This document shows, piece after piece, positions 33,229 to 42,620 of a stretch of 64,000 nucleotides of DNA (its first letter is position 1; each line of letters opens with the position of its first letter). Origin of the DNA: Pedobacter caeni. GTDB taxonomy: Bacteria; Bacteroidota; Bacteroidia; Sphingobacteriales; Sphingobacteriaceae. Location: contig NZ_FQUQ01000005.1 in NCBI RefSeq assembly GCF_900129215.1, positions 248,001 to 312,000 of the forward strand, read 5' to 3'. The notes under the pieces were generated by a model. It searched no databases. It had not been told where the DNA came from and was given only the letters and a program-made list of their open reading frames with translations. The translations under genes and the position numbers were made by a program.

Positions 33229-34947
33229 ATGAACACTGAATTACTTGGCATTATTGCCACCTACGGACTGACCTTGCTGATTGGAATACCACTAGGTATT
33301 TATCTGGCAAAGATGTTTGCAGGTGAGAAAGTCTGGACAGACTTTCTAAAACCCCTTGAAAAGGGTATTTATAAATTATCCGGAATTAATCCGGAGGAGT
33401 CGATGAACTGGAAACAGCATATGAAAGCGCTGTTGACCATCAACATGGTTTGGTTGGTATACGGATTTTTTGCCCTGATCTATCAGGATAAACTTCCCCT
33501 GAACCCGGACGGAAACCTTGGTCAGTCGCCGGATCTTGCCTTTAACAGTATCATCAGCTTTGTGGTCAACTGTAATTTACAACATTATTCAGGGGAAAGC
33601 GGAGCGACTTACTTCACACAACATTTCGTATTCATGTTCTTACAGTTTGTAAGTGCAGCTACGGGAATCGCTGCTGCAGTAGTCCTGTTTAAAGCTTTCA
33701 GGGATAAAACAACCACCAGTTTAGGTAACTTCTGGGTGTTCTTTACCCGTTCTATTACCCGTTTATTATTGCCACTATCTGTAGTGGTTGCCATTATTCT
33801 GGCCTTTAACGGAACAACAACAAGCTACGAAGGTAAAGACCAGTACATTTCTCTTCAGGGAGATACAGTAGGTGTTTCCAGAGGTCCTGCTGCTGGATTT
33901 GTAGCGATTAAACACCTTGGTACCAATGGTGGTGGATGGTTTGGCGTGAACAGTTCACATCCAATAGAAAATCCAAATTACCTGACCAATATGACAGAAG
34001 CCATCTCTCAGGTGATCATTCCTGTGGCGATGATCTTTGCCTTCGGATATTTCATTCGCAGGAAGAAAATGGCCTGGGTGATCTTTGGGATCATGACCCT
34101 TGGAATGATGCTCTTACTGATTCCTACCGTCATCAGCGAAACCGGGGGCAGTCCTGCAATCGCTAAAATGGGTGTTTCCCAGTTAACAGGGGCCATGGAA
34201 GGTAAAGAGGTCAGGTTTGGGCCTACTGCTACCGCCTATTGGAGCACGGTCACTACGATCATTTCCACAGGTTCTGTTAACTCGATGCACGATAGTGGAA
34301 TGCCATTAACAGGAATGTATCAATTGATTGCCATGATGATGAACTGCTTCTACGGAGGTTGTGGGGTAGGGATTCTGAACTACTTTATCTTTATCATCAT
34401 CGCGGTTTTCATTTCCGGACTCATGGTAGGACGGACACCGGAATTCCTCGGACATAAAGTGGAGGCCAGAGAAGTGAAAATTGCTTCCATCATCGCCTTG
34501 CTGCATCCCTTTATCATCCTGGTAGGAACGGCATTGGCTGCTTATACCATTACTTATTTTCCGGATGCAAACTGGGCAGTTAAGCCAGCCAACTGGTTAA
34601 ATAATCCAGGTTTCCACGGCTTCTCTGAAATGTTATATGAAAACACTTCAGCAGCTGCGAATAACGGTTCGGGTTTTGAAGGTCTTGGCGATAATAACAC
34701 CTTCTGGAACGTAGTTACAGGCTTTATACTGATCCTTGGACGTTTCCTTCCGATCATCGGCCCTGTGGCCATCGCCGGATTACTGGCTTCGAAAAAATAC
34801 ATTCCGGAATCAGCAGGAACCCTGAAAACAGATACGTTAACCTTTGGAATGATGACGTTCGTAGTCATTGTGATCATTGCTGCACTTGCGTTTTTCCCTG
34901 CATTGACTTTGGGTCCGGTAGCTGAATATTTTACCCTGATTAAATAA
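33229..34947 (+). CDS. kdpA: KdpA, K+-translocating subunit
   Basis: The potassium-selective channel-like subunit of the Kdp P-type ATPase (572 residues, ten or more transmembrane helices). Its filter-like segments include HLGTNGGGWFGVNSSHP near residue 230 and STGSVNSMHDSGMP near residue 350. The GYGGCGVGILN-like CFYGGCGVGILNYF segment is near residue 380. It forms the high-affinity uptake path together with kdpB and kdpC. The order kdpF-A-B-C is the usual one, and the intergenic gaps (84 and 58 bases) are longer than average. Confidence 0.97.
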   Translation: MNTELLGIIATYGLTLLIGIPLGIYLAKMFAGEKVWTDFLKPLEKGIYKLSGINPEESMNWKQHMKALLTINMVWLVYGFFALIYQDKLPLNPDGNLGQSPDLAFNSIISFVVNCNLQHYSGESGATYFTQHFVFMFLQFVSAATGIAAAVVLFKAFRDKTTTSLGNFWVFFTRSITRLLLPLSVVVAIILAFNGTTTSYEGKDQYISLQGDTVGVSRGPAAGFVAIKHLGTNGGGWFGVNSSHPIENPNYLTNMTEAISQVIIPVAMIFAFGYFIRRKKMAWVIFGIMTLGMMLLLIPTVISETGGSPAIAKMGVSQLTGAMEGKEVRFGPTATAYWSTVTTIISTGSVNSMHDSGMPLTGMYQLIAMMMNCFYGGCGVGILNYFIFIIIAVFISGLMVGRTPEFLGHKVEAREVKIASIIALLHPFIILVGTALAAYTITYFPDANWAVKPANWLNNPGFHGFSEMLYENTSAAANNGSGFEGLGDNNTFWNVVTGFILILGRFLPIIGPVAIAGLLASKKYIPESAGTLKTDTLTFGMMTFVVIVIIAALAFFPALTLGPVAEYFTLIK

Positions 34948-35031
34948 CGGAATGGAGCGCTGCATCAAAAGAAACAACGCAGCAATAGTTGCCGTGTATC
35001 AAAAGATGCAAAATCATTAGAATCAAAAAAC

Positions 35032-37065
35032 ATGAAAAATAAATCTAATATATTATTTGAACCCGCTTTAGTAAATACTGCATTAAAGCAATCATTTATC
35101 AAACTTGATCCGCGTTTGATGATCCGCAATCCGGTCATGTTTACCGTAGAGATAGGAACATTTGTGATGCTGTTCGTTACGATTTACTCTTTAAGTAACA
35201 GCAGTCAGGGTTCGTTCGGATATAACCTCATTGTGTTTATCGTACTGTTGCTGACTGTATTGTTTGCTAACTTCGCGGAAGCAATTGCCGAGGCAAGGGG
35301 TAAAGCACAGGCAGACAGCCTGCGCAAAACCAGGGAAGAAACACCTGCAAAAGTAGTGTTGAGCAACGGAACAATTGAAGTCCGCTCTTCCAACCAATTG
35401 AAAAAAGGAGATGTGTTCATCTGTGAAACCGGAGATACCATTCCTACAGACGGAGAGATCATTGAAGGAATTGCAACCATAGACGAATCGGCCATTACCG
35501 GAGAATCGGCTCCTGTGATCCGCGAATCCGGTGGTGATAAATCTTCAGTAACAGGAGGTACAAAGGTGCTTTCAGATCAGATAAAAGTACAGGTGACGAC
35601 CCAACCGGGTGAAAGCTTCCTGGACAAAATGATCGCTTTGGTAGAAGGTGCTTCCCGTCAGAAAACACCAAATGAGATCGCTTTGACGATTCTTCTTGCC
35701 GGTTTTACTTTGGTTTTCATCATTGTATGTATCACCTTAAAACCTTTTGCAGATTATTCAAATACGCCAATTACCATCGCTGCATTCATCTCTTTATTTG
35801 TTTGCCTGATCCCAACTACCATCGGAGGTTTACTTTCCGCCATCGGTATCGCCGGAATGGACAGGGCTTTAAGAGCAAATGTGATCACTAAATCCGGTAA
35901 AGCAGTGGAAACTGCCGGAGATATTGATGTATTGTTGCTGGATAAAACAGGAACAATCACCATTGGTAACCGTAAGGCAACGAATTTTTACCCTACTGCC
36001 GGAATCATCATCAAAAGCTTTACCGATGCCTGCGTATTGAGCTCCCTGGCGGATGAAACTCCTGAAGGAAAATCGATCATCGAGCTTGCTGCTTCGCAAG
36101 ACGACAGGTTGATGACGACTGCTCCTGAAGGATCTAAATTTATCAAATTCACTGCCGAAACCAGATCCAGTGGTCTGGATACTGCCGATGGCAGAAGGAT
36201 CAGAAAAGGTGCTTTTGATTCCATCCGCAACATTGTACTGACCGCAGGAAATCCTTTTCCAATGGACATCGAAGAGCAGGTGAAAAGAATTGCCAGCAAT
36301 GGTGGTACACCTCTGGTTGTCGCTGAAAATGAAAAAGCACTGGGCGTGATTGAGTTACAGGATATCATCAAACCAGGCATCAGCGAACGTTTCGAACGTC
36401 TGCGCAAAATGGGTGTGAAAACAGTGATGGTAACTGGAGATAATCCTTTGACCGCTAAGTTTATCGCTCAAAAAGCGGGTGTGGATGATTTTATTGCGGA
36501 GGCTAAGCCTGAGGATAAAATGAACTACATCAAAGAAGAGCAGGCACAAGGCAAACTGGTAGCGATGATGGGTGATGGTACGAATGATGCGCCGGCACTT
36601 GCACAGGCAGATGTGGGTGTAGCGATGAACAGTGGTACACAAGCGGCTAAAGAGGCTGGTAATATGGTGGATCTGGACAATGATCCGACTAAACTGATTG
36701 AGATCGTAGAGATCGGAAAACAGTTGCTGATCACCAGAGGAACACTGACCACCTTCTCTATTGCCAATGATGTGGCCAAATATTTTGCCATCGTTCCGGC
36801 CTTGTTTATCGTCTCTATCCCGGCACTGCGCAGCCTGAACATCATGAACCTGCACAGCCCGGAAACAGCCATCCTTTCGGCAGTGATCTTCAATGCGTTG
36901 GTGATCCCATTGCTGATCCCGGTTGCTTTACGCGGGGTATCTTATAAACCAATTGGTGCGAGCGCTTTGTTGCGCAGAAACCTGCTGATTTATGGGATAG
37001 GAGGGGTAATTGCTCCATTTATCGGAATAAAACTAATTGATATGCTGATTTCTCTGATGGCTTAA
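35032..37065 (+). CDS. kdpB: KdpB, P-type ATPase catalytic subunit
   Basis: The ATP-hydrolysing subunit of KdpFABC (677 residues). It has the phosphorylation motif DKTGTIT (Asp about residue 304), the actuator segment ITGESAPV, the nucleotide-binding region and the hinge GDGTNDAPALAQADVG. Seven membrane helices are spread over both termini, as in P1A pumps. It pumps K+ at very low external concentration. An 84-base gap after kdpA holds no gene. Confidence 0.97.
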   Translation: MKNKSNILFEPALVNTALKQSFIKLDPRLMIRNPVMFTVEIGTFVMLFVTIYSLSNSSQGSFGYNLIVFIVLLLTVLFANFAEAIAEARGKAQADSLRKTREETPAKVVLSNGTIEVRSSNQLKKGDVFICETGDTIPTDGEIIEGIATIDESAITGESAPVIRESGGDKSSVTGGTKVLSDQIKVQVTTQPGESFLDKMIALVEGASRQKTPNEIALTILLAGFTLVFIIVCITLKPFADYSNTPITIAAFISLFVCLIPTTIGGLLSAIGIAGMDRALRANVITKSGKAVETAGDIDVLLLDKTGTITIGNRKATNFYPTAGIIIKSFTDACVLSSLADETPEGKSIIELAASQDDRLMTTAPEGSKFIKFTAETRSSGLDTADGRRIRKGAFDSIRNIVLTAGNPFPMDIEEQVKRIASNGGTPLVVAENEKALGVIELQDIIKPGISERFERLRKMGVKTVMVTGDNPLTAKFIAQKAGVDDFIAEAKPEDKMNYIKEEQAQGKLVAMMGDGTNDAPALAQADVGVAMNSGTQAAKEAGNMVDLDNDPTKLIEIVEIGKQLLITRGTLTTFSIANDVAKYFAIVPALFIVSIPALRSLNIMNLHSPETAILSAVIFNALVIPLLIPVALRGVSYKPIGASALLRRNLLIYGIGGVIAPFIGIKLIDMLISLMA

Positions 37066-37123
37066 TTGCCGGATTCACGGAAAGAGATCATTGAAATAAA
37101 TAGAAAAAGAAAAAAATATTGTC

Positions 37124-37690
37124 ATGAAAAAATACATCATACAATCGCTGAGATTAACAGGAGTACTAATGGTACTGTTATGTGTCATCTATCCATTAAC
37201 TATTGCCTATGTTGGAAAATTCAGCCCGGGTGAAGGAGGTGGTGAAAAAGTAACCAAAAATGGTAAAGTAGTAGGTTATGCTTTGATTGGTCAGTCCTTT
37301 ACCAAACCGGAATATTTCTGGGGCAGACCTTCTGCGGTAGCTTACAATGCTGCAGGTTCAGGAGGCTCTAATAAAGGACCATCAAATCCAGATTACCTGA
37401 AAGATGTGGCCGGAAGGATTGATACGCTGTTAAAATACCACCCTTACCTGAAAAAATCAGATATCCCTGCGGATATGGTGACTGCCTCTGGTAGTGGTTT
37501 GGATCCGGACATTTCGGAAACAGCAGCGATCATGCAGATCAAAAGAGTAGCTGCATATCGTAAGCTGGATGAGCGATTGGTAGCTGAAGCGGTAGTTAAA
37601 AACACCGAAGGTCCTTTGTTTGGCTTATTTGGCCCTTCTAAAGTAAACGTCCTGAAACTCAATGTTGCCCTTGACGAATTAAAGAAATAA
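37124..37690 (+). CDS. kdpC: KdpC subunit
   Basis: Accessory subunit of KdpFABC (188 residues) with one N-terminal membrane helix (about 8-28). The mostly periplasmic domain contains GQSFTKPEYFWGRPSA and DISETAAIMQIKRVA, both family hallmarks. It helps ATP or K+ binding, and its role is partly debated. It follows kdpB after 58 bases. A structured 180-base gap separates it from a porin gene. Confidence 0.95.
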   Translation: MKKYIIQSLRLTGVLMVLLCVIYPLTIAYVGKFSPGEGGGEKVTKNGKVVGYALIGQSFTKPEYFWGRPSAVAYNAAGSGGSNKGPSNPDYLKDVAGRIDTLLKYHPYLKKSDIPADMVTASGSGLDPDISETAAIMQIKRVAAYRKLDERLVAEAVVKNTEGPLFGLFGPSKVNVLKLNVALDELKK

Positions 37691-37840
37691 TTTCCCCCGC
37701 CCGAATGGTGCTGCCGATTCCATAGCGTTTGCCGGATATGGAAAAGGCAGCTAAACGGGAAATAAAACCATCATCAGGAGATCCTGATGAAAAGAAAACG
37801 ATCATCTGGCCGGTAAAAAAAAAGAGAGGCTGATGATCGC
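37690..37840 (+). other. Three successive hairpins between kdpC and porin
   Basis: A first stem pairs GCTGCC-GA-TTCCATA (37710-37724) with TATGGAA-AA-GGCAGC (37737-37751), with weak outer pairing of TTTCCC and GGGAAA. A second stem is TCATCAGG (37771-37778) with CCTGATGA (37783-37790). A third is CGATCATC (37799-37806) with GATGATCG (37832-37839). None is followed by a clear T-run. Confidence 0.6.
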
Positions 37841-37871
37841 TTCAAAAAGATAAAAAAGAACAAGAATTAAA

Positions 37872-38942
37872 ATGAAGAAACTACTTACATTATCCGCAGT
37901 ATTAGGTACTGCACTATGCACATACGGACAGGAAGAATCCAAGATTAAAGTCTCAGGTTACCTGGAAACTTATTACGGATACGATTTTAATAAACCATCA
38001 GATAACAACAGACCGGGATTTATCTATTCCCATAACCGCCATAATGAAGTGAACTTAAACCTTGGTTTTATTAAAGGGAGTTACGATAACGGGAACATCA
38101 GGGCAAATGTGGCACTGATGGCGGGAACGTATTCCAACGCAAATCTAGCAGCCGAACCAGGTGTTTTGAAAAATGTGCTGGAAGCCAATGCAGGGATTAA
38201 ACTTTCGAAAACAGCAAATCTTTGGATTGATGCAGGGATTTTCTCTTCTCATATCGGTTTTGAAAGCGCAGTATCAAAAGATTGCTGGGTACTGACCCGT
38301 AACATCTCTTCTGAAAATACACCGTATTATGAATCCGGAGCTAAAATCACCTACGGTACCAATGATGGTAAATTTACGGCAACAGCGCTTTACCTTAACG
38401 GATGGCAACGCATCAACCGCCAGAATGCCAACAGCCAGCCAGCAGGAGGGGTACAGTTAACCTGGAAACCTACTGATAAAATTACAGTGAACTATAGCAA
38501 TTTCTTAGGAACTGAAGGCGCTGATTCTGTTCGTGTCCGTCGTTTTTATCATAACGTATATGGGATTTTCCAGCTGACCGATCATTTTGGTGTGACCCTT
38601 GGAATTGATTATGGAACACAGCAAAAAGAAAAAGGAAGTTCCTCGAAAAATGAAGTGTTTTCACCAGTGGCGATTGCCCAGTACCGTTTCAACAGCAATT
38701 GGGCGTTGGCAGGAAGGGTAGAACATTACCAGGATAAAAACGGTGTTTTTATTACCACAGGAACGCTTAACGGATTTAAAACTACAGGATATTCGCTCAA
38801 TGTGGATTACGCCCCATTCCCGAATGCGGTAGTCAGACTGGAAGGTAAAGTTTACGATAGCAAGGATAAGATTTTTGTTCGTGAGCAAAGTCCGGTAAAT
38901 TATAATGCGGCAATGACTGCAAGTATTGCTGTATCGTTCTAA
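37872..38942 (+). CDS. Outer-membrane porin in kdp locus
   Basis: A 356-residue beta-barrel with an N-terminal signal peptide (MKKLLTLSAVLGTALCTYG). The mature part begins with the strand KVSGYLETYYGYDFN and the last residue is Phe (SIAVSF), typical of outer-membrane proteins. It resembles OmpL/BBP2-like porins of Bacteroidota. Its place inside the kdp set suggests it lets K+ or another ion reach the periplasm under limitation, which is inference. The three-hairpin spacer before it could change the ratio of its mRNA to that of kdpC. Confidence 0.82.
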   Translation: MKKLLTLSAVLGTALCTYGQEESKIKVSGYLETYYGYDFNKPSDNNRPGFIYSHNRHNEVNLNLGFIKGSYDNGNIRANVALMAGTYSNANLAAEPGVLKNVLEANAGIKLSKTANLWIDAGIFSSHIGFESAVSKDCWVLTRNISSENTPYYESGAKITYGTNDGKFTATALYLNGWQRINRQNANSQPAGGVQLTWKPTDKITVNYSNFLGTEGADSVRVRRFYHNVYGIFQLTDHFGVTLGIDYGTQQKEKGSSSKNEVFSPVAIAQYRFNSNWALAGRVEHYQDKNGVFITTGTLNGFKTTGYSLNVDYAPFPNAVVRLEGKVYDSKDKIFVREQSPVNYNAAMTASIAVSF

Positions 38943-38958
38943 GAATAAATAAGGATTT

Positions 38959-39049
38959 ACCTGTCATTCCGGACCGGTGTGCTGAACCTGAAAGCGATCA
39001 GGGAATCATGAAATCACAACGCAATCAGGAACAGCCCGGAATGACAGGT
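38959..39049. repeat. Inverted-repeat element (REP-like)
   Basis: A perfect 14-bp inverted repeat, ACCTGTCATTCCGG (38959-38972) and CCGGAATGACAGGT (39036-39049), encloses about 63 bases. Inside, CCTGA and TCAGG pair near 38988-39002. GTCATTCCGG-type palindromes are commonly dispersed in bacterial genomes, so this may be one copy of a multi-copy family. Confidence 0.55.
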
Positions 39050-39078
39050 ATCTATCAAAAAATGTAATGATCATCCTC

Positions 39079-39201
39079 ATGGAAAAGAGAAACTATAATA
39101 CACGTACAATTAAACTTATCCCCCTTTTAAGTGTTGGTTTAGTGCTGTTGATGGCATTGTGGTATTTGGTAAGTAAGGACTATGTGATTCTTAAATGGTA
39201 A
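39079..39201 (+). CDS. 40-aa single-pass membrane protein
   Basis: A short ORF before the KdpD-like gene. From the ATG at 39079 it encodes 40 residues: a basic N-terminus (MEKRNYNTRTIKLIP), one hydrophobic helix (about residues 15-33) and a short tail, DYVILKW. An in-frame ATG at 39067 would add four residues. Stop at 39201, with 26 bases to the KdpD-like start. I recognise no family. It may be a small partner of the sensor system or of the pump, which is inference. Confidence 0.6.
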   Translation: MEKRNYNTRTIKLIPLLSVGLVLLMALWYLVSKDYVILKW

Positions 39202-39227
39202 ACAGAATTCAAAAATGATAAACAGAA

Positions 39228-40355
39228 ATGGAAGAGAATAAGTCAGGTTCTGTAAAAGATTTCCTGGATCTGGTAAAACGGTCAAGAAGAGGGAAATTTA
39301 AGGTGTATATCGGCATGAGTGCAGGTGTAGGAAAAACCTATAGAATGCTGCAGGAGTCTCATGCGCTTTTGAAAAATGGAATAGACCTGCAGATCGGCTA
39401 TATTGAAACACACAACAGGGTAGAGACCCATGCTTTATTAACCGGAGTTCCGGTCATTCCCCGCAGAAAAATCTTTTATAAGGGAAAAGAACTCGAAGAA
39501 ATGGATGTTCAGGGCATCATCAATATCCACCCCGAAGTGGTGATTGTGGATGAGCTGGCCCATACCAATATAGAAGGAAGTAAAAATACAAAGCGCTGGC
39601 AGGATGTAGTGGATATTCTGGAAGCAGGGATCAGCGTGATCTCGGCCGTCAATATTCAGCACCTGGAAAGCATGAATGAAGAGATCGAAAAGATCACCGG
39701 AATTCCCATCACGGAAAGGATTCCGGATAAGATATTAGAACTGGCAGACGAGATCGTGAACATCGATTTAACTGCCGATGAACTGATCGACCGCTTAAAA
39801 GCCGGAAAGATCTATGATGAGAGCAAAATCTCCAGGGCTCTGGATAACTTTTTTCAATCGGAAAAGATCCTGCAATTGCGGGAAATGGCTTTAAAGGAAG
39901 TGGCCCATCATGTGGAAAGAAAGATCAGTATTGAAATCCCGAAACAGATTAAATTGCGCCAGGAACGGTTTATGGCCTGCATCTCCACCAACAATAAAAC
40001 CGCTAAAATTGTAATCCGGAAAACGGCCAGACTGGCTTCTTATTACCGTTCTCCATGGATCGTTTTATATGTGCAGAATAGTAAGGAAAGTGGTGACAGA
40101 ATTAAATTAGATTTGCAACGCCATCTGATCAATAATTTCAAACTGGCAACGGAACTGGGAGCAGAGGTGATTAAGGTGAAAAGTGATGATGTGACCGGCA
40201 CGATCACGAGGATGGCAGATGAAAAAGAAATTACGACGATATGTATTGGAAAGCCGCATTTGAACCTCTTTCAGGTGATCATGCGAACGGCTATTTTTAA
40301 CCAGCTTCTGAAACACATCTCTACTACAGAAACGGACCTGGTCATTTTGTCTTAG
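39228..40355 (+). CDS. Stand-alone KdpD N-terminal sensor domain
   Basis: A 375-residue protein containing only the KdpD N-terminal part. It has the ATP-binding-like KdpD domain (about 18-225) with GMSAGVGKTYRM and DELAHTN, followed by a universal-stress-like domain (about 250-375). No membrane helices and no histidine-kinase domain follow, unlike the roughly 890-residue KdpD of Escherichia coli. The N-terminus may still sense K+ or cyclic di-AMP, as in other KdpD proteins. The kinase activity must come from elsewhere, most simply from the kinase encoded 91 bases downstream. Confidence 0.9.
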   Translation: MEENKSGSVKDFLDLVKRSRRGKFKVYIGMSAGVGKTYRMLQESHALLKNGIDLQIGYIETHNRVETHALLTGVPVIPRRKIFYKGKELEEMDVQGIINIHPEVVIVDELAHTNIEGSKNTKRWQDVVDILEAGISVISAVNIQHLESMNEEIEKITGIPITERIPDKILELADEIVNIDLTADELIDRLKAGKIYDESKISRALDNFFQSEKILQLREMALKEVAHHVERKISIEIPKQIKLRQERFMACISTNNKTAKIVIRKTARLASYYRSPWIVLYVQNSKESGDRIKLDLQRHLINNFKLATELGAEVIKVKSDDVTGTITRMADEKEITTICIGKPHLNLFQVIMRTAIFNQLLKHISTTETDLVILS

Positions 40356-40446
40356 AAGCGCTGGTGATTTAATTCTGAATACCTGAATATAAACTGAGGG
40401 CCCTGGCCCTGTTAAAATATAAAAACAACTATTAAAAAATAAAGTC

Positions 40447-42201
40447 ATGAAAATCAAAACCAAACTCCGCCTCGGATTCGGATTCTTGTTCGTGGTGGTT
40501 ATCTTCTTTGGAGCAATTTCTTTGTTTTACATGAATAAAATCTCGATGAGTTCTAAGGTGATCCTGAAGGATAATTATGAAACCCTGAACTATACGAGCA
40601 ATATGCGTGCAGTATTGGATGAACATCAACTCCCCCTTTCTGCAACTGCGAAGAAAGACTTTGAAAACTACCTGGAACTGGAAGGAAAGAACGTCACAGA
40701 GAAAGGAGAGGGGGAAGCGGTTGCCGCCTTACGCAAAGCGTATGAAAGCATCAACAATCCTGCTGCCAGTCTGGTTGGGATGCAGCAGGCGGTTACTAAG
40801 CTGAGGTCAGAGCTCAGGATCATTGATAAACTGAACATGGATGCCATCGTCCGTAAAAATGATACGGCACAAAAAGCGATAGAAAAAGCAGCGATGTATG
40901 TGATCTTTGCCGCTTCCATTTGTTTTCTGATCCTGTTTTCTTTTATTGTGAATTTTCCGGGTTTTGTGGCCAATCCGTTAAGAGAATTTTCTGAAGCGAT
41001 CCGCGAAATCAGTCGCAAGAACTACAAACAACGCCTGGAATTTAATGGTTCTGATGAGTTTTCTGAACTGGCTGTTTCTTTTAACACCATGGCTCAGGAG
41101 CTCAATAAATGGGAAAACAGCAACCTCTCTAAGATCCAATCGGAGAAATTAAGAATTGAAGCGATCATTGAACAGATGCAGGATGCGATCATTGGATTGA
41201 ACGAAAGAAAAGAGATTCTCTTTTTTAATAAGGTGGCTGGTGAGCTGATGAACCTGAACGGAGAAACAGTGATTGGTCAGAATGCAGAGGTTCTGATGAA
41301 AAAGAACGACCTGCTGAACCGGATCCTGCAGGACAAACAGAGCGATAAGGCCATGAAAATCTATGCGGACAATAAAGAATCCTATTTCCAGCTGGAAAGA
41401 AGGGAGATCACTGTACCCAATTATGATGGACAAAGCGATGTGGCGATGACCCAGACTTCAAAGGCAGCCGGAGAAGTCTACATCCTGAAAAACATCACTC
41501 AGTTTAAAGAGCTGGATGAAGCCAAAACCAATTTTATAGCTACGGTATCCCATGAATTGAAAACGCCGATCTCTTCCATAAAGATGAGTCTGAAGCTGAT
41601 GGATGATGAACGGGTAGGGGCGATGAATGTAGAACAGAAAGAACTGGTACAGCACATCAGGGAAGATTGCGGCAGGTTGCTGAAGATCACGAGCGAATTG
41701 CTGGACCTTGCCCAGGTAGAAACCGGAAACCTGCAATTGAATTTTGTAAAATCTGATCCCCGCAAGATTGCGATCTATGCAATGGATTCGGTACGTTTCC
41801 AGGCAGAGCAAAAAAATATTGAACTGGAACTGATCAGCAGGAACAACCTTCCTAAAGTGAATGTGGATGTAGAGAAAACGGCATGGGTACTGGTGAATTT
41901 CCTTTCCAATGCACTCCGTTACAGTTCAGAGAAATCGAAAGTAGTGATCCAGGTGATCGAGAATGCGGAAGAGATCGAGTTTTCGGTGCAGGACTTTGGA
42001 AAAGGGATTGAAGAAATCTATCAAAAGAGACTGTTTGATAAGTATTTTCAGGTGCCTACAGATGGCAATAATAAATCCGGATCGGGATTAGGACTGGCCA
42101 TTTCCAAAGACTTTATTGAGGCAGAGAGCGGAAAGATCTGGGTAGAAAGTGCGTTGGGTGAAGGCAGTAAATTCTGTTTTTCTTTACCTATTGCCCCTTA
42201 A
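40447..42201 (+). CDS. Membrane sensor histidine kinase of the kdp locus
   Basis: A 584-residue kinase. There are two membrane helices (about 8-28 and 155-177) with a short periplasmic domain between, then a HAMP region (about 180-235) and a PAS-like region (about 240-350). Next are HisKA with H369 in TVSHELKTPISS, and a HATPase domain with NFLSNALRYSS and GSGLGLAIS. It lies at the end of the kdp set. A likely partner is the NtrC-type regulator upstream of kdpF, and the stand-alone KdpD domain may tune it. Both pairings are inferred from position. Confidence 0.88.
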   Translation: MKIKTKLRLGFGFLFVVVIFFGAISLFYMNKISMSSKVILKDNYETLNYTSNMRAVLDEHQLPLSATAKKDFENYLELEGKNVTEKGEGEAVAALRKAYESINNPAASLVGMQQAVTKLRSELRIIDKLNMDAIVRKNDTAQKAIEKAAMYVIFAASICFLILFSFIVNFPGFVANPLREFSEAIREISRKNYKQRLEFNGSDEFSELAVSFNTMAQELNKWENSNLSKIQSEKLRIEAIIEQMQDAIIGLNERKEILFFNKVAGELMNLNGETVIGQNAEVLMKKNDLLNRILQDKQSDKAMKIYADNKESYFQLERREITVPNYDGQSDVAMTQTSKAAGEVYILKNITQFKELDEAKTNFIATVSHELKTPISSIKMSLKLMDDERVGAMNVEQKELVQHIREDCGRLLKITSELLDLAQVETGNLQLNFVKSDPRKIAIYAMDSVRFQAEQKNIELELISRNNLPKVNVDVEKTAWVLVNFLSNALRYSSEKSKVVIQVIENAEEIEFSVQDFGKGIEEIYQKRLFDKYFQVPTDGNNKSGSGLGLAISKDFIEAESGKIWVESALGEGSKFCFSLPIAP

Positions 42202-42227
42202 CGTATACCAGGAGAGAGATTTTTCGT

Positions 42228-42235
42228 TACATTTG
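42228..42235 (+). promoter_or_regulatory. -7 box of riboswitch-metE transcript
   Basis: TACATTTG matches TAnnTTTG and lies about 40 bases before the riboswitch core. Confidence 0.55.
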
Positions 42236-42268
42236 CCCTGATAAGTTCTTTACTTTATTTCTTCATCA

Positions 42269-42440
42269 ACCGGAAGAGGTTTTACTTAGCTGTAGATTAA
42301 TAGGGAATCGTGTGCAAATCACGAGCTGTCGCGCAACTGTAAGTAACACAACAAGGTTTTTACCCAAGAATATCCACTGTTCCAATCCAGGAATGGGAAG
42401 GATGGTAAAAATGTTACAAGTCAGGAGACCTGCCTTTACC
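42269..42440 (+). promoter_or_regulatory. Cobalamin riboswitch
   Basis: The leader of metE contains the B12-box-type core. Visible blocks are GATTAATAGGGAATC, the GTGCAAATCACGAGCTG arm, GCGCAACTGTAAGTAAC and the strongly conserved AAGTCAGGAGACCTGCC (42418-42434). It should fold around adenosylcobalamin and shut off metE when B12 is available, as B12-independent MetE is then unneeded. Exact boundaries are approximate. The expression platform between 42441 and 42620 was not resolved by eye. Confidence 0.92.
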
Positions 42441-42620
42441 GAATTGACAATGCTTTCGCGATCTGAAGCATGGGTCTGGTAGGTGTATATCCAATACATA
42501 CATTCTGTAGAATGCGTGCGCCTATACATTTATTTTTCCTTTTTATCTTCTTCTCGCCAGCATTGCGAAGTTCAGCAAAGAGCTTTTAACTGATCTTTTC
42601 ATCAATTAAAAAGCAAGACA

